From NCBI GenBank assembly GCA_015501055.1, contig JADNYV010000118.1:49562-113561 (forward strand): a DNA stretch of 64,000 nucleotides. Direction: 5' to 3'. Shown here one piece after another: positions 1 through 11,655 of the stretch (its first letter is position 1; the number at the start of each line of letters is the position of its first letter). The stretch is from Mucidula mucida (Eukaryota > Basidiomycota > Agaricomycetes > Agaricales > Physalacriaceae). Both the position numbers and the translations under genes were made by a program. The notes under the pieces were generated by a model that saw only the letters and a list, made by a program, of their open reading frames with translations, ran no database searches and had not been told where the DNA came from.

Positions 1-1483
1 CTGTCACACTACGTGTCGACCAGGTCACCACTGTTCGAAACAGCGCCCAGAAGATTACCCATCCCCTCCGGTCTCTCCCGAACGAAATTCTCTGCCTTAT
101 TTTGGCCCAGTGCGTTGATTATGATAATAGAAAAAGGAACTCGCTATCAGTGGATCAATCACCGTGGACTTTATCCTATGTTTGCAGCAGGTGGCGGCGT
201 CTCGTCACTTCTTGGCCTTCCCTCTGGAAAGCACCGTTTTTCGACTTCGCCGCATACGGAACACATCGCAGATTTCAACAACATACTGTGTACCTCCTCG
301 CTCTGTTCATAGAGAGGTCGAGAGCTCTCCCTCTCAACGTTACGCTTCGGGTGACGAGCGACTGCATACTAGAACATAGTTCCTTATGCCATATCATGAA
401 AGCTACTACCGGACGGTGGAAGAGTGTTGTACTGGATCTCCCACTTTCAGAAATTCTTCACTTCCAGGGCTGCACTTTCCCGCTGCTTGAAAGCGAGACT
501 GCCATAGCGATATCGAAAACGAAAACGTTGATGTGTTCTTGTCCTCGCCACTACTGCAGTCTATCACTATCACCGCCGAGTCGTCGCTTACCCCCAGTCA
601 ATTCTCATGCCTTGGAGCCAGATTGTTGAATATAATTACGAGCACAACGCGTTTTCAACGGACAACATGGACGTACTCAGGCAAATGACTTCTTTGCGGT
701 ATCTGGTCGCATACGTCGTGGTAGGGCTTACCCTGGAAGCTGTAGAGCCCCTGGTTCTACCTTCGTTGACGCATCTCAAGCTCTCTGTGGCTGGGGCTAC
801 GGAGCCGGACGAGATCAATCTGTCCGCTTATCTTGCGTTTCTCCGGATGCCGCTGCTGAATGAACTCACTCTCAACTACTGCGAACCGGAGGCTTTATGT
901 CCGGTGTCGTCTCACCCCGACTTTTCCTCTGTGAAGACTTTACGAGTCCACCTAAACTTGAATTCTACCGACTCTGAAAACTTTGTACACTTCCTGTCTT
1001 TGATGGGTGGCGTGGAAGAGCTGGAACTGTCGGGGACATCATCTCTGACCAGCTTCTTCAAGCCCTCACTCCGACTGAAGAAGGCGTGCTCGTTATCCCT
1101 CGTCTCCGAGTTCTGGATACCCATAACGCCGTCTTCGCGCTGGCAGTTGAGGACGAACCCGCCCCACACATTTTAGCATTTCATACTATGCTACTTTCGC
1201 GCTCCCGTGCCCACCAGGTAGGCGGCGGCCGACTCTCACTTTTTCCATACTGAGATTGCTCACATAGCGTCTGGTCTGTACGTTGGAGAAGTTAGTAGCT
1301 GCCCCGACGTGGAGAAGTGGAAATCACCCAGTCCTTCAAGAGGATGTAATGCGGTGGGAGCAAGTCTGTGCGGCGATATCCGTTTCGTGTCTTGATCCCG
1401 ATGTTTTGAGTGGAGAAGGGTCGGAGCATGGTACACAGAGTGCGCGTGAAGGGCAAGACTCGAATGACTCTGAGTCGGAGTAG
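1..1483 (+). pseudogene. F-box-like protein pseudogene (left tandem copy, 5' truncated by window edge)
   Basis: A decayed copy of the F-box gene at 2198-3753. The F-box core is readable from the window edge (LRSLPNEIL-type start, then a W-R-R-L-V-T-S-W-P-S-LW segment near residues 50-75 of the first block) in one frame up to about 490. A deletion of about 10 nt near 490-500 relative to the right copy, a second small deletion near 530 and a short indel near 1035-1045 each shift the frame, so no continuous product is possible. The last exon (about 1268-1483, after a ~50-nt intron with GTAGGC donor) is still open and ends in an acidic, Ser-rich tail. F-box proteins are the substrate adaptors of SCF ubiquitin ligases and are greatly expanded in Agaricomycetes. 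That this copy is dead is inferred from the frame breaks; assembly errors are less likely because there are at least three. Confidence 0.8.
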
Positions 1484-1958
1484 ACTGTACTTAGAAGTTA
1501 TTAGTAAAACCAAAGTAGAACTGAATCATGATTTGGATTGCATGATTGAAAGCTTTCAAAAAACCCACAGTACTATTTCTGCTTCTTAAAGCGGAAAGCG
1601 TCGCTTCCAAGCGATCGAGGCGAAGATGATGGTGGAAAGAGGATGAAATTCGAATTGCGCCCAAGTTGTAGCATGTGGGCGTGAGAGGTACGTGTTCAAC
1701 GTCAATGCTAAGTTTGGAAATGTTCCCGAGAGAGAAATGTATGCTCTGGGAATATAGACGCGCTCCACATTAGAGGCCTCGCCTTTGCCTAGAAAGCGCT
1801 CATGGTGCATTGCAATTGTCTACAATCAATCAAAACACTTGTTCACATGGATGTGCCGGATTCGCGATTCCGCCGCCAGCGCGTCTTCCTGAGAGTCGCT
1901 GAGTCATCAAAAGGCTGCGCAATCCTGATGGACACTGCCTTCCACAGCACTGACCAGT

Positions 1959-1966
1959 ACATAAAA
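1959..1966 (+). promoter_or_regulatory. TATA-like element upstream of the right F-box gene
   Basis: ACATAAAA lies about 230 nt upstream of the ATG at 2198, followed by a C/T-rich stretch (1992-2025) and a sequence that could hold a 5'UTR intron (GGTAAGCCC at about 2034). This is the only promoter-like signal I see in the 1484-2197 gap, which otherwise shows no gene. Confidence 0.3.
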
Positions 1967-2197
1967 CCTAGAACAGAGCGCAACACCACGTGCACTTCTT
2001 TCCTCCTGCCACTATCTTCATCACAGCAAAAACTGGTAAGCCCGATATTTTCATCTCAAGTTATAGCTTGTAAGCTCACTGTGACTGTAGACCAACGCCC
2101 AAACTGTACTGTTACTCATATTCATACTCAAAGGTGTGTGATAAGGTTGTCATGGTGGCGCAAGCCAATTCACCCCCTCAAATAGTAGCCAGGAATC

Positions 2198-3753
2198 ATG
2201 CAGCCTACAGAGTACCTTGCCAATACAGAAGTCCTCCACTCCTCCTTAACTCATGCCTTCGCCCGATTCCAGCACCTGGCCGACGTCAACACGCCACCAA
2301 ACCACTGCGAAATCTCCGAGCTCCATTCTATCATCTCCGAGTCCCGTACTCTTCTTTCCAACCTGACGGCCATGAACATGCTTGTGGAAACCAAGGAGAC
2401 CGTCAAGGCTCTCACCCTACGCATCGACCAGATCACCTTTATTCTCAACAGCGCCAAGAAGATTACTCATCCTCTCCGGTCTCTTCCCAACGAAATCCTC
2501 TGTCTCATTTTCGCCCACTGCATTGATTACGATGATCGAGAAAGGAACTCGTTATCAGTGGATCAAGCACCGTGGACTGTATCCTATGTTTGCAGAAGCT
2601 GGCGGCATCTCGTTACCTCTTGTCCTTCCCTCTGGTCAACACCGTGTTTCGATTTCACCGCATACGGCACAGATCGCAGATTCTACCTGCATACTGTTTA
2701 CCTCCTAACTCTGTACATAGACAGGACAAGCGCTCTTCCTTTCGACGTTACGCTTCGGGTGATGAGCGACTGCATAGGGCATATTTCCTTCCGCCATATC
2801 CTACAGGCCACCTCAGGACAGTGGAAGAGTGCATTGCTTGATCTTCCGTTGTCAGAGATACTTCTTCTCTTCCGGGGCTGCACTTTCCCTCTGCTTAAAA
2901 GTGTGAGTTTTCGAGACTGCCACAATGATATCGAAGACGAAGAAGACATCGATATGTTCTCGTTGCTGCCACTGCTCCAGTCTATCACTATCACCGCCGA
3001 GTCGTTGCTGACCCCTCAATCGATTCTCATGCCTTGGAGCCAAATTGTCGAATACAATTGCGAGCACAACATGTTTTCTACAGACAACTTGGACGTACTC
3101 AGGCATATGACTTCTTTGCAGTATCTGGTCGCATACGTCGCGGTAGGACTCAGCCTGGAAGCTGTAGAGCCCCTCGTTCTACCTTCGTTGACACATCTCA
3201 AGCTCTCCGTGGCTGGGGCTACGGAGTCAGACGGTACAAATTTGTTAGCTTGTTTAGCGTTTGTCCGGATGCCTCTGCTGAATGACCTCACTCTCAACTA
3301 CTCCGAACGCAATGCTCTATGTCCGGTGTCATATCACCCGAACTTTCTATCCGTAAAGACTTTACGAGTTCATCTAAATTTGGTTTCTACTAATTCCAAC
3401 AACTTTGTACACTTCCTGTCTTTGATGGGTGGCGTGGAAGAGTTGGAACTATCGGGAGTTAACATATCTGACCAGGTTCTTCAAGCCCTTACTCCGACCG
3501 ATGATGGAATTCTCGTTCTCCCCCGTCTTCGAGTCCTCGATACGCATAACGCTGTCTATGCTCTGGCCTTGGATCCTGACCCCAACCCGCACATCCTAGC
3601 ATTCCATAACATGCTACTTTCGCGCTCCCGTGCACACAAGGTAGGAGGCGGCCCACTCTCCCCCTTGCCATACTAAGGGTTCTCACTTAGCGTCTGGTCT
3701 TTACTCTGGAGAAGTTAGTAGCTGCGCCGACGTGGAGAAGTGGAAATCACTGA
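2198..3753 (+). CDS. F-box-like domain protein (right tandem copy)
   Basis: The predicted product has about 501 residues: exon 1 2198-3640, a 50-nt intron 3641-3690 (GTAGGA...CTTAG) and exon 2 3691-3753. Order of parts: an N-terminal helical segment (residues about 1-85, with ALTLRIDQI), the F-box-like motif at about 88-140 (LPNEILCLIFAHC, then WR-LVTSCPSLW), then a Leu-rich region (about 200-480) of the kind that recognises substrates. The ATG at 2198 is the first in frame. By family it would bind Skp1 and recruit targets for ubiquitylation in an SCF complex. Odd feature: exon 2 meets TGA at 3751-3753, whereas the left copy reads on for about 45 more residues. The downstream homologous frame is still open to TAA at 3919-3921 and ends in the same acidic tail, so this copy has lost its C-terminus by a point change. 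Confidence 0.8.
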
Positions 3754-3921
3754 GCAGTCGTGTTTCGAGAGGAGGTTTCGATGCGGTGGGAGCATGTCTG
3801 TGCGGTGATATCCGTTTCGTATGTTGATGCAGATTTCTTGAGTGGAGAGGGGTCAGAGTATTTAGTAACGGAGGATTTGGTCGATTTTGTTGAAGGGCAA
3901 GACTCAAGTGACTCGGAGTAA

Positions 3922-5000
3922 GTAAAACTTAGTAGCACCGTGTATTGAAAATTTAGAGCCAATATTTGCGCAATAGTAAGATTTAGGAAAGACAGTACGA
4001 TTAGCGCATGTTAAAGCGGAACGCGCCGCTTCCAAGCGATTGACGCGAAGATGATGGTGGAAGAGCACCAAAGTTGTAGCACGTGAGCGTGAGAGGACTG
4101 CTCGGATAAGCGGGTAAATCATTGCAGTGGACTCTTTCTTCGACCTCGACCATGGTGAGTGAACCTATTTCCCAATCGTCTGCCTTTCCTTTGTCCCTCA
4201 TCAAAACGCGCGTAGTCTTCAGAGCTCCGGTATACTGCTAACACGCAGCTAGAACATTGTTCGTTGTTCTCCTTTTTACCCAGACACGAATTTCGACTGA
4301 TTTAGCACAGTGCATGCTCGTTATACAGGAACTGGTTTGTTCAGCTTGAAAGCTCTGTATATTCACGGCTGAACTCCCCCAGGTCACGCGGACATAACGA
4401 AATAGTACGCCTCGGAAACGTGTCCTGTCACCCTTCTTGCAACTTTCAACAGTGAATGGATTACTCACCAGCACCGGGATACGATCTCCTCCATCGTAGG
4501 ACATCCATCTCTTCTTTCTTTCCTTGCCATTGCCGACGGGCAGGCAACCGGACGCGTCAAATTTGAGATGACTGAGGTACGTTCAACAATGCTTGTTATT
4601 CTCCCCTTTGAGTCACTGATCAACAATGTAGACAATGCTGCAGCCGTGTGGACCGCCACCCAAGAAGGATGATGATTGAAGTTTCTTTCGGTGACGGATG
4701 GGCTGCTCTTGTAAGTAAACGTAGTCTCACAAGATCGTTCATGTTTGCTGATTTGAAGGTAGAAGTGACGCATGGATGGAAACTTTTGTATCTAGTGCCG
4801 CGTTCTTTCGAATAGACATTGTCCTTGGCTATCCTACTTTTGTATGGTACTTCTCGCCTCAACGGGACATCGACGCGTTTCTGCAGGCAGTTCACGGCGT
4901 TATAGCTACACCTTTCTCAAGAATCGGTTCCTCGTCGTTACGATTCGTGCGTTGCGACGTCAAGAGTTGGTCGTGACTCGTGAGTGTTCAATTTTCAAAA
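3922..5000 (+). other. Intergenic stretch with possible decayed gene fragments
   Basis: No continuous gene. Short coding-like pieces on the plus strand sit between plausible splice signals: about 4455-4578 ending at a GTACGT donor, 4631-4711 ending at GTAAGTAAAC, and about 4760-4975 ending at GTGAGTG. The frame of the last piece is interrupted (TAG near 4815). I cannot assign a family. It joins directly to the left arm of the inverted duplication at 5024, so both may derive from one broken gene. Confidence 0.3.
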
Positions 5001-5023
5001 AAAGATAGTTATATTCAAATGAC

Positions 5024-6139
5024 GTGCTTAGTCTGTAGATAGTCTGTACAAGTCGTAACACCCTCCAGCAGCCCGGACGCTGACAGATCCCCACACACCG
5101 GCTCTGAGAGCAGCAGTGTGCATCGCAGTGAAATGTAGGCGGGAGGTGGTGCTTCAAAGGTCTATGTTGATGATCTGAATGGGACTAGGCTGTGGTGTGT
5201 TGAGTTCGGGCTTCAGCGTCACCATCTCAGGAGCCTGATCCTATGCGAATCATAGGAGTACGGACGGTCGCCTCAAAATAGAGTTTTAAATGGGCACTGT
5301 GGGCGGTTGAGGTACGCTTTGACCAGTACGAGATGGGAGTATCACAGGACCAACCAAGTTCTACTGGTGCATGTAGAAAGGTAGGCGGATCGACTGCAAC
5401 TCATACTAGTCAATCGATCATCCAAGTCTTCTCCTTACACCACTATACCATGACTAATACCGTCGATACAGAAACCCAGCTCGTTCTTCCACATCTCTCG
5501 AGGACATATGTCGATGAAAATGCGGAAGAAAATGCACAACCGCGCGCGGCACAAGTAGAAGGCACTGTCCGTATCACCTTCAGCCCCGGCGGCCTCCTTA
5601 TAACGACTCGGAGTCGATATCCTGGGACGGCGAGAAGGATATGACGCGTGTTGTTCTACTATCCGCTGAAGGTGAAGGCATTAGTGTCGAGGAGAGCAGT
5701 GACGCTGCGCGGCGTGTAGCACAATGAAATGATAGTCTCAAGCCACCCGTGCGATATCAAGAGAAACGAAGGTCGATCGAACAACATTGACGTTCGCAAC
5801 GGTCCTTCCAGTCGTGTCCGTGGTGTCCTCTGCCCTTAGTCTCTCAAAGTGAATTCTTTCTTGTCTTTGCTTGTCTATACATTTGCGCCAGCGTTTGTTG
5901 TGGCTCAACATCAGACAACTGTTTGGAAGCCAGTCCGATCGAGACTCTGTCGGACGATTGCAAGACGGTGTAGTTTAGCTCTTCCCAGATCGTTGATATA
6001 CACCTTTGAAGCACCATCTCCCGCCTACTTTTCACTGCGATACGCACTGCCGCTCTCAGAGCCGGTGTGTGGGGATCTGTCAGCGTCCGGGCTGCTGGAG
6101 GGTCTTACAACTTGTACAAATTATCTACAGACTAAGCAC
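5024..6139. repeat. Inverted duplication, arms 5024-5161 and 6002-6139
   Basis: The left arm (GTGCTTAGTCTGTAGATA ... GGTGGTGCTTCAAAGGT) is the reverse complement of the right arm over roughly 138 bp with few mismatches. Weaker similarity continues outward (ATTCAAAT and AAAGATAGT on both sides) and inward for a few dozen bases. Both arms read as the same conceptual peptide (ARTLTDPHTPALRAAV), left on plus and right on minus, with an intron-like stretch outside it. This looks like an inverted duplication of an exon rather than classic transposon ends. No clear target-site duplication was found. Confidence 0.75.
5450..5644 (+). CDS. Small open frame inside the inverted duplication, unknown
   Basis: A 64-codon frame from an ATG at 5450 to TGA at 5642. 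The product is hydrophilic and begins MTNTVDTETQLVLPHLS; no family recognised. It occupies the spacer between the two inverted arms. It could be a first exon, because a GT-rich context follows, or a chance frame. Confidence 0.2.
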   Translation: MTNTVDTETQLVLPHLSRTYVDENAEENAQPRAAQVEGTVRITFSPGGLLITTRSRYPGTARRI

Positions 6140-6453
6140 ATCCGAATTTGAATGTGACTATCCTTTTTGACTGCCCCGCGACGTCGACCAGGATGTCGCC
6201 CATCTGGAAGCACGCTTGTCTTCATGGATCGATAAGTAGTCGCCGCATTATTGAAAGTGCACATCAATTTCCTATCTATCAAGGTGCGTAGGCCCACAAC
6301 ATATAAAATACATAGATGATCATGTACACGGCTCGTTCATGAACTCGGCACCTATCCTGACCGGAAGTCTGCATAAATAAGCTATCTGTTGAAGAATCAG
6401 GAAAAGCTCTCCCAGTGTATAACGAGGTTTACTTCCCTGCTAGCTTCGATCCG

Positions 6454-7800
6454 TCACAAACCTAGCGCTTGAAAATCTGTCTGTATCAGATCCAAGCTAC
6501 AGCAGATGTTTTGAGTTGCACACTATCCAGCAATGAAATGACATACGCAGTGCCAATGTTTTCAACTGTTACGGCTTGTCCTCTATCCAGGAGTCGTCTA
6601 TCGAACGAGTATATTCTTGAGTATGTGTCAAGAATAGTTCGAGGAGCCGAACGCACCTGAACAGGCCATACCACTCCTGCGCTGTAACAATATTGAGGTT
6701 TCCGTCATCTCCATCGTCGGCTTCTTCTCCTTCGTGACTATCGTCGGCTGGCAAAAGGCTGTCAAGGTGACATCGTGAGCTTGTACACTGCGCCCAAAAA
6801 TGGGATTCGGCTTACGCTTCCAGGATGTGACGTCTCAAAGCCGCATCGCCTAAATTTCTACAACGTAGGAACGGTAAGATTGATGAATAGCTCTAGAACA
6901 CAGATGCTAACCTGGGAAATCGTGGTGATGGGCCGGCTCGGGTGGGGGAACAGTCTTGGGCTTCATTGGTCCCTGTTACTTGGTCGTCAAAGTCGTCTTC
7001 ACATACGTTGCTGGGACCGTGACCAGCAGTACCGGAGAATCCGGGCTGAGCATATCGAAATGAGTCAAGCACCAATTCCAAGCTGGCGAGGTGTAAGTGC
7101 ACGACACGTGAACTTCAAGGTTGGAGGAATAATTACCTGGCTTTGATTTGGTCGAGTTCTGCTTCGCTCAGATCGTCTCCCTCGTCTCTCGAAGCTATGT
7201 AGAGGCTGAAGGTTTCCTGAGTATATAATAGAAGACACGAGAAAGCCACTCACCGCACAGTTTCCTTGAGTAGGAAAGCCATCGCGGTACCTTCGGGAGG
7301 AGGAGAAGTCGTTGTCCGAGTCTTTGACTCGTAAAATAGCCTCTCGTCAATTTTACCGAATTCGCACAGAGATGCATGCATACTATGGTACGCGCATAAG
7401 AGAAAAAGGAACAGCCTATGGTAATAGACATACCGTTCCTCCAGACGCAAGAAATTGTCGGCGTCGATAGAAATCCCTTCCGTCTCCAGAAGGCTGGATG
7501 TCGAGTTTCAACATACAAGCACCGGTTCCGGACGACGAGAAACACGCACCGCGCAGCTTGGAAGACGATCGTGGGAGGCGGATCCATCTCAGCGAAATCG
7601 GAGTCGCTATCATTCGCGAAGTACTCTGAAAACAACACAGACGAGTCGCTCATGCTGCCGACATCAGTATCCGACATCACAGAGTCGCCGCCGTCGTTCT
7701 CTTGGTTATCATCTTCGTCTTCTTCATATGAAAGCCTGAGGATATGCGAATAGCTCTCGTTGAGTACGGGAGTTGGCGCGTGGATGGGACGTGTATCCAT
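6454..7800 (-). CDS. Unknown multi-exon protein, acidic N-terminus
   Basis: Reading the minus strand from ATG at 7800, a consistent model emerges. The first exon is very acidic (residues about 20-70: EEDEDD, DGGDSV, DSDSDFAEMD). Next come short exons separated by ~50-nt introns, with segments containing LLETEGISIDADNFLRLEER, then CEFGKIDERLFYESK, then a helix-rich piece with RDEGDDLSEAELDQIKA. A later exon carries DDSHEGEEADDGDDG and EWYGLFR, and the gene ends after a GTATGT...TGTAG intron with TGA at 6454-6456. I do not recognise the family. The frame holds across at least five introns, which argues for a real gene. Internal boundaries between about 6760 and 6950 are uncertain. Confidence 0.5.
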
Positions 7801-9453
7801 GAGTGGCGCGCGAGAGGGAGATGGAAGGGTGGGTTATGTCGCTTTCGAGTCTTCACAATGGGGTTTTATAGCCCGCAGGGTCGACATCTTGGGCCGTGGT
7901 TGTCGAGGCAGAGATAAAGTAAGACAGATGGAACGCGTGAGGTAGAATAATAAAAGGTCATTCAGATCCGAGTCTTGTATAAGCACCTGTTTGACCTGGC
8001 AACGAACATGAGGTACTATAGACAAAGAGGAAGAAAAAAGAAAGAAAGAAACATGAAACGAAACGCATGTCCGGCCGGGTTAAGCCGAGTGTCATGTGAT
8101 CGCTTCGGTGGTAATTGTGACTTGATTTCCCGCTTCCATGACATGCTGTACTACGCTTCGTGCAGTCAACTTTATTCGAGACTGTACATATTCTGCATAG
8201 TGGGATGCTGGGGACAGCTCCCGGCCCCGATTTCATTACTTTGGTCAGCCCTTTCGCCCGGACAAGACTGCCATCTCTTGATTTCGCGTCTCTCCAAGTC
8301 TTGTACGACCCATTGGGAATCCTCTCACATGAGCTTGCTACGATGTCTGCACGCGTTACAAGGACAACGACAGCTGACGTCCCCATCGCTGACGCCGCAA
8401 GTTACGCCGCATCCATCCTGGATGTGGCGCAGTTGTAGAGACTTCGGAGGCGACCTCCTACGTCTCTCTCGCTATGTTATGAGGCTATTAGACCGAAGCG
8501 TCACCACCGAGGCTGGGGTATGAAGGTTTGATCGTTGTACTCATTCATATTTGCTACACAGTTGATACACCTGGAAAGCCTTCGAAGCCCTCTTCACTGG
8601 TCTACATGACACATCCCATTCAAGCTCTCCCCGATGGCCCAGTCTCATCCGGACCGCTCGCAATGGCGTTCTTTCGGTTGAATGGGCGCGGTCCGAATAC
8701 CTCGTTCCCCGAGTCGTCATATTCACGCTTCGCTGCCATGTTGGTTTCAGTGAAGTGGTGTGAAAGACCGTTCAAAGGCAGCCTAGAGTGAGGCATATAC
8801 GTCAATTCAATAAGACGAGTGGCATTGAAAATGGTGGAGGAACGCCCAAGCCGAGTAGCCGGGGTCGATTGACGTTTCCTTCAACACGTTTCTTTCTGCT
8901 TCTTGCCATCATTCATCCTGGTTCGACGGAGCCATAAATCATGAGTCAGATATAGCTCTCCTGTCCAGCTGCTGGGGGATCTTATACATTCTCATCATCA
9001 AGGTAACCATTTATCAATCAACGAATCTTTGTTTGACTGGACTGCACCCGCCGGTAACATCAAACAGATTTAACGGTGTGAGTTTCTTGCCGATATCTTG
9101 AAGCCGTACTCGATTTCTCCTTGTAGATAACCGAGTCTTCTTCCCGCATGATCCTCGCGTCGGTCATGCTTTGAAATAGTGCCCGAGGCTAGTAGTAGTA
9201 CTTTCTCATTCCCTTTCCTCCCCCTTCACTGCGAGGATCCCAGCGCACACCTTCCCAGCGCTTCCACAACCCTTCCTCACGACCTTTTCACCAACATTTT
9301 AGCCGACCTTTTCAAGGCTGCTCAACCTCAACCCGCGTTTCGCAAACGACAGCTCGGCCACGAGGAACCTCTGATGTTGATCACGCCCGAAGTCAAAGAA
9401 ACCTACGTATGCCGGCCGATATATGAGGATACTCTGCTTCTCTTTACTCCTCC
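7801..9453. other. Intergenic region, no supported gene
   Basis: Several short open frames overlap here, for example plus strand 8205-8438 ending YAASILDVAQL, and a plus frame 9179-9628 running into the start of the MFS gene. None has a recognisable domain or splice-consistent extension. The last few hundred bases probably hold the promoter and 5'UTR of the permease gene. Confidence 0.4.
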
Positions 9454-11655
9454 ATGTCGGCGACGCTATGCTCCACGCCCACCAGCTCGACTAGGCTCGA
9501 ATCGCAAGAGATGGACGACGCGGCGGCATCGCGTCCTGGAACGTCTGACGAGGAGAAATCGATACACCAACACCGCGAGGGAGAAGTTGTGCCGCTGCCG
9601 CCTCCAGATTTCCCGGAGGGCTCAGTAAGAGGGTGGGCTACTGCGATTGGCGGGTGTGTGCACTACACTAATACATTCATCATTTTCATTCAACTGATGT
9701 GAACCAGCGCTCTCGTAGGGATGTGTATGTGATCTCTACATCCTCGTTGGAATGATGGACTTATCACGCTGTTTTGAAGGCACATTCGGGAATGCCCAGG
9801 TAAGCCTGGTCCATCTTCAATTTGCGTTGATTGACCCCTTGGCAGTCATTTGGAGGTCAGTGGTCGACGTGGTCGACGCGGGATGTGCTAATCATCGTGT
9901 CTTCTCTCAGTATATCAGGATTACTACACGGTGCGACCACCGGCCTACACGCGTTACAGTATTGGGGGTTGCTGACTGAGTGCAGCGGATATCGCTAACA
10001 GAAAAGTCGCCGTCTGCGATCAGCTGGATTGGGTCTATCCAGCTCGGGCTCTTATTCGGGTTGGGGCTGTTTTCTGGCACACTATTCGATAAAGGGTATT
10101 TTCGCGCCACCGTGATATCCGGCTCTGTGCTATTCTTATTCTCGTGAGCCGCTTCTTCATTTATGTACCCCATGTGACCGTCTGCCTTAGATCCTTCATG
10201 CTCTCATTGGTCGAGCCGCACAACTATTATCAAAATCTGTTGGCGCAGGGAATCGGCATGGGGCTCGGTATGTGTGTTGTCATTGCAGTGTTTCTGATTG
10301 TATTGACTGACAGGCATGGGTCTTCTACTGTTACCATCGTTGAGCGTTGTTTCCCATTACTTCCGGCGACGGCGGTCGTTGGCGATGGGAATTGTCATCA
10401 CCGGTAAAGGAACTTCCTTTGTCGTGATTGCATCTTTCTGATTTGACGTTTGTCTTGTTAGGCGGCGCATTAGGGGCAGTCGTGTACCCCATCCTTCTCA
10501 ACAAGGTCTTCGCAAAAGAGCGTTTCGGGTTCAAATGGGGAGTCCGGTATGTCATCGTTTGACTCGCTACGTACTGATGCTTACTTACTTGGATAGATTT
10601 GTAGCGTTCATTGATTTGTTCCTCTTGGTACTTGCGAATCTCTTCATGAAGCCTCGCCGTAAGCGTGTCATTCTTATCTTCAGTCTTACTCGCTTCTAAC
10701 TGCCAGTGTTAGTGCCGCCACGTAAAAAAGCTTCCATCGATTACCGAAAGATAGCAGCCGACGTCCCCTACCTGTTTCTCCTCGCAGGGTGCGTAAACAT
10801 TCCCCCGATGCACGTACTGCCTGGACGCATTTTCGATTAGATTCTTCTGCGGATTCTGGGGTATCTTTATTCCCTGTGAGTTGTCACTAGATTTCTTTAT
10901 TGCGTCTGAGACCTTGTCAAGTTTTCTATCTCCAGCTGTTCTCCAAGCTCCATGGTGTGAACCCGAGTTTCCTTGACTGGGCTGTGAGTTTCGCAGTCGA
11001 TGTACGTTGGCAGTGGCAGATGTTGACTACGCTTTGTGTAGATCCCGGTGCTGAATGCAGGCTCCGTCTTTGGACGTTTCTTCCCAAACTTTCTTGCCGA
11101 CAAGTATGGGCCGCTGAATAGTGCGTACTACACTCCTTCAGTGCGCGATGTGGCAAGGGAACTGAGAGAGCGCTAGTTTTGATACCGAGCGGGTTCATAA
11201 CGGGATCGCTTGTATGGGTGCTACTGGGTGTTTCGTCGATTCCTGGAATGGCGATATTTGCGGTGCTTTATGGATTCTTCTCTGGCGCGTATCTGACGCT
11301 TTCCACGGCGTCGGTGGCATCGTTCAGCACAAGCCCGACGCTGGATGACATGGGGTACGACTACTTCATATCTTCCTGCTCGAATCTTAGGTATTCTCCA
11401 CAGATTGCGCATCGGAATAGCTTGCTTCTTCATGGGCCTTGCAGTATTGACTGGGAATCCCATTGCTGGTGCTCTTGTTCATGCGCCGGAATACTACTGG
11501 TGGCGGCCGCTACTATTTTCTTGTGTATGTTTTTGACATCTGTGAGACTGGCTGTTGAATTGATGCCTACATAGATCTCAACGATCTTTGGAACTGTGTG
11601 TATCACGATTGCTCGGCAAGGTATGGTGAAAAGGAAGGGACTGCAGAGGGTGTAG
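9454..11655 (+). CDS. MFS monocarboxylate-permease-like transporter
   Basis: A membrane carrier of the MCT-like branch of the major facilitator superfamily (the fungal group containing MCH-type permeases). The start at 9454 gives a hydrophilic cytosolic tail of about 60 residues ending PEGSVRGWATAIGG, the typical entry into helix 1. About 12 exons follow. They carry SWIGSIQLGLLFGLGLFSG (helix 2), FRATVISGS, NLLAQGIGMGLGMG, the loop FRRRRSLAMGI with GGALGAVVYP (helices 4-5), a central loop with PPRKKASIDYR, then GSVFGRFFPNFLADKYGPLN, SGAYLTLSTASVASFS, GLRIGIACFFMGLAVLTGNP and a C-terminal RKGLQRV before TAG at 11653-11655. No frame break was seen. Substrate cannot be told from sequence; members carry monocarboxylates, riboflavin or small organic acids. 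Its position beside P450s and a peptidase would suit export or uptake of a metabolite. Confidence 0.85.

Larger units (their letters stand above)
1..4105 (+). repeat. Tandem direct duplication of an F-box gene unit (~2.4 kb period)
   Basis: Positions 1-1690 align to about 2405-4105 in the same orientation. Homology is not limited to the coding part: the 3' flank at 1585-1690 (CGCTTCCAAGCGAT, GAAGATGATGGTGGAA) recurs at 4010-4105. The right copy has a full 5' end and promoter-like flank; the 5' part of the left copy lies outside the window. Divergence is substantial, so the duplication is not recent. Confidence 0.8.

Noticed and set aside
9179..9453. Separate gene start before the permease
   Set aside because: The frame starts from a non-ATG codon and runs into the permease's first exon in another frame; more likely its leader.
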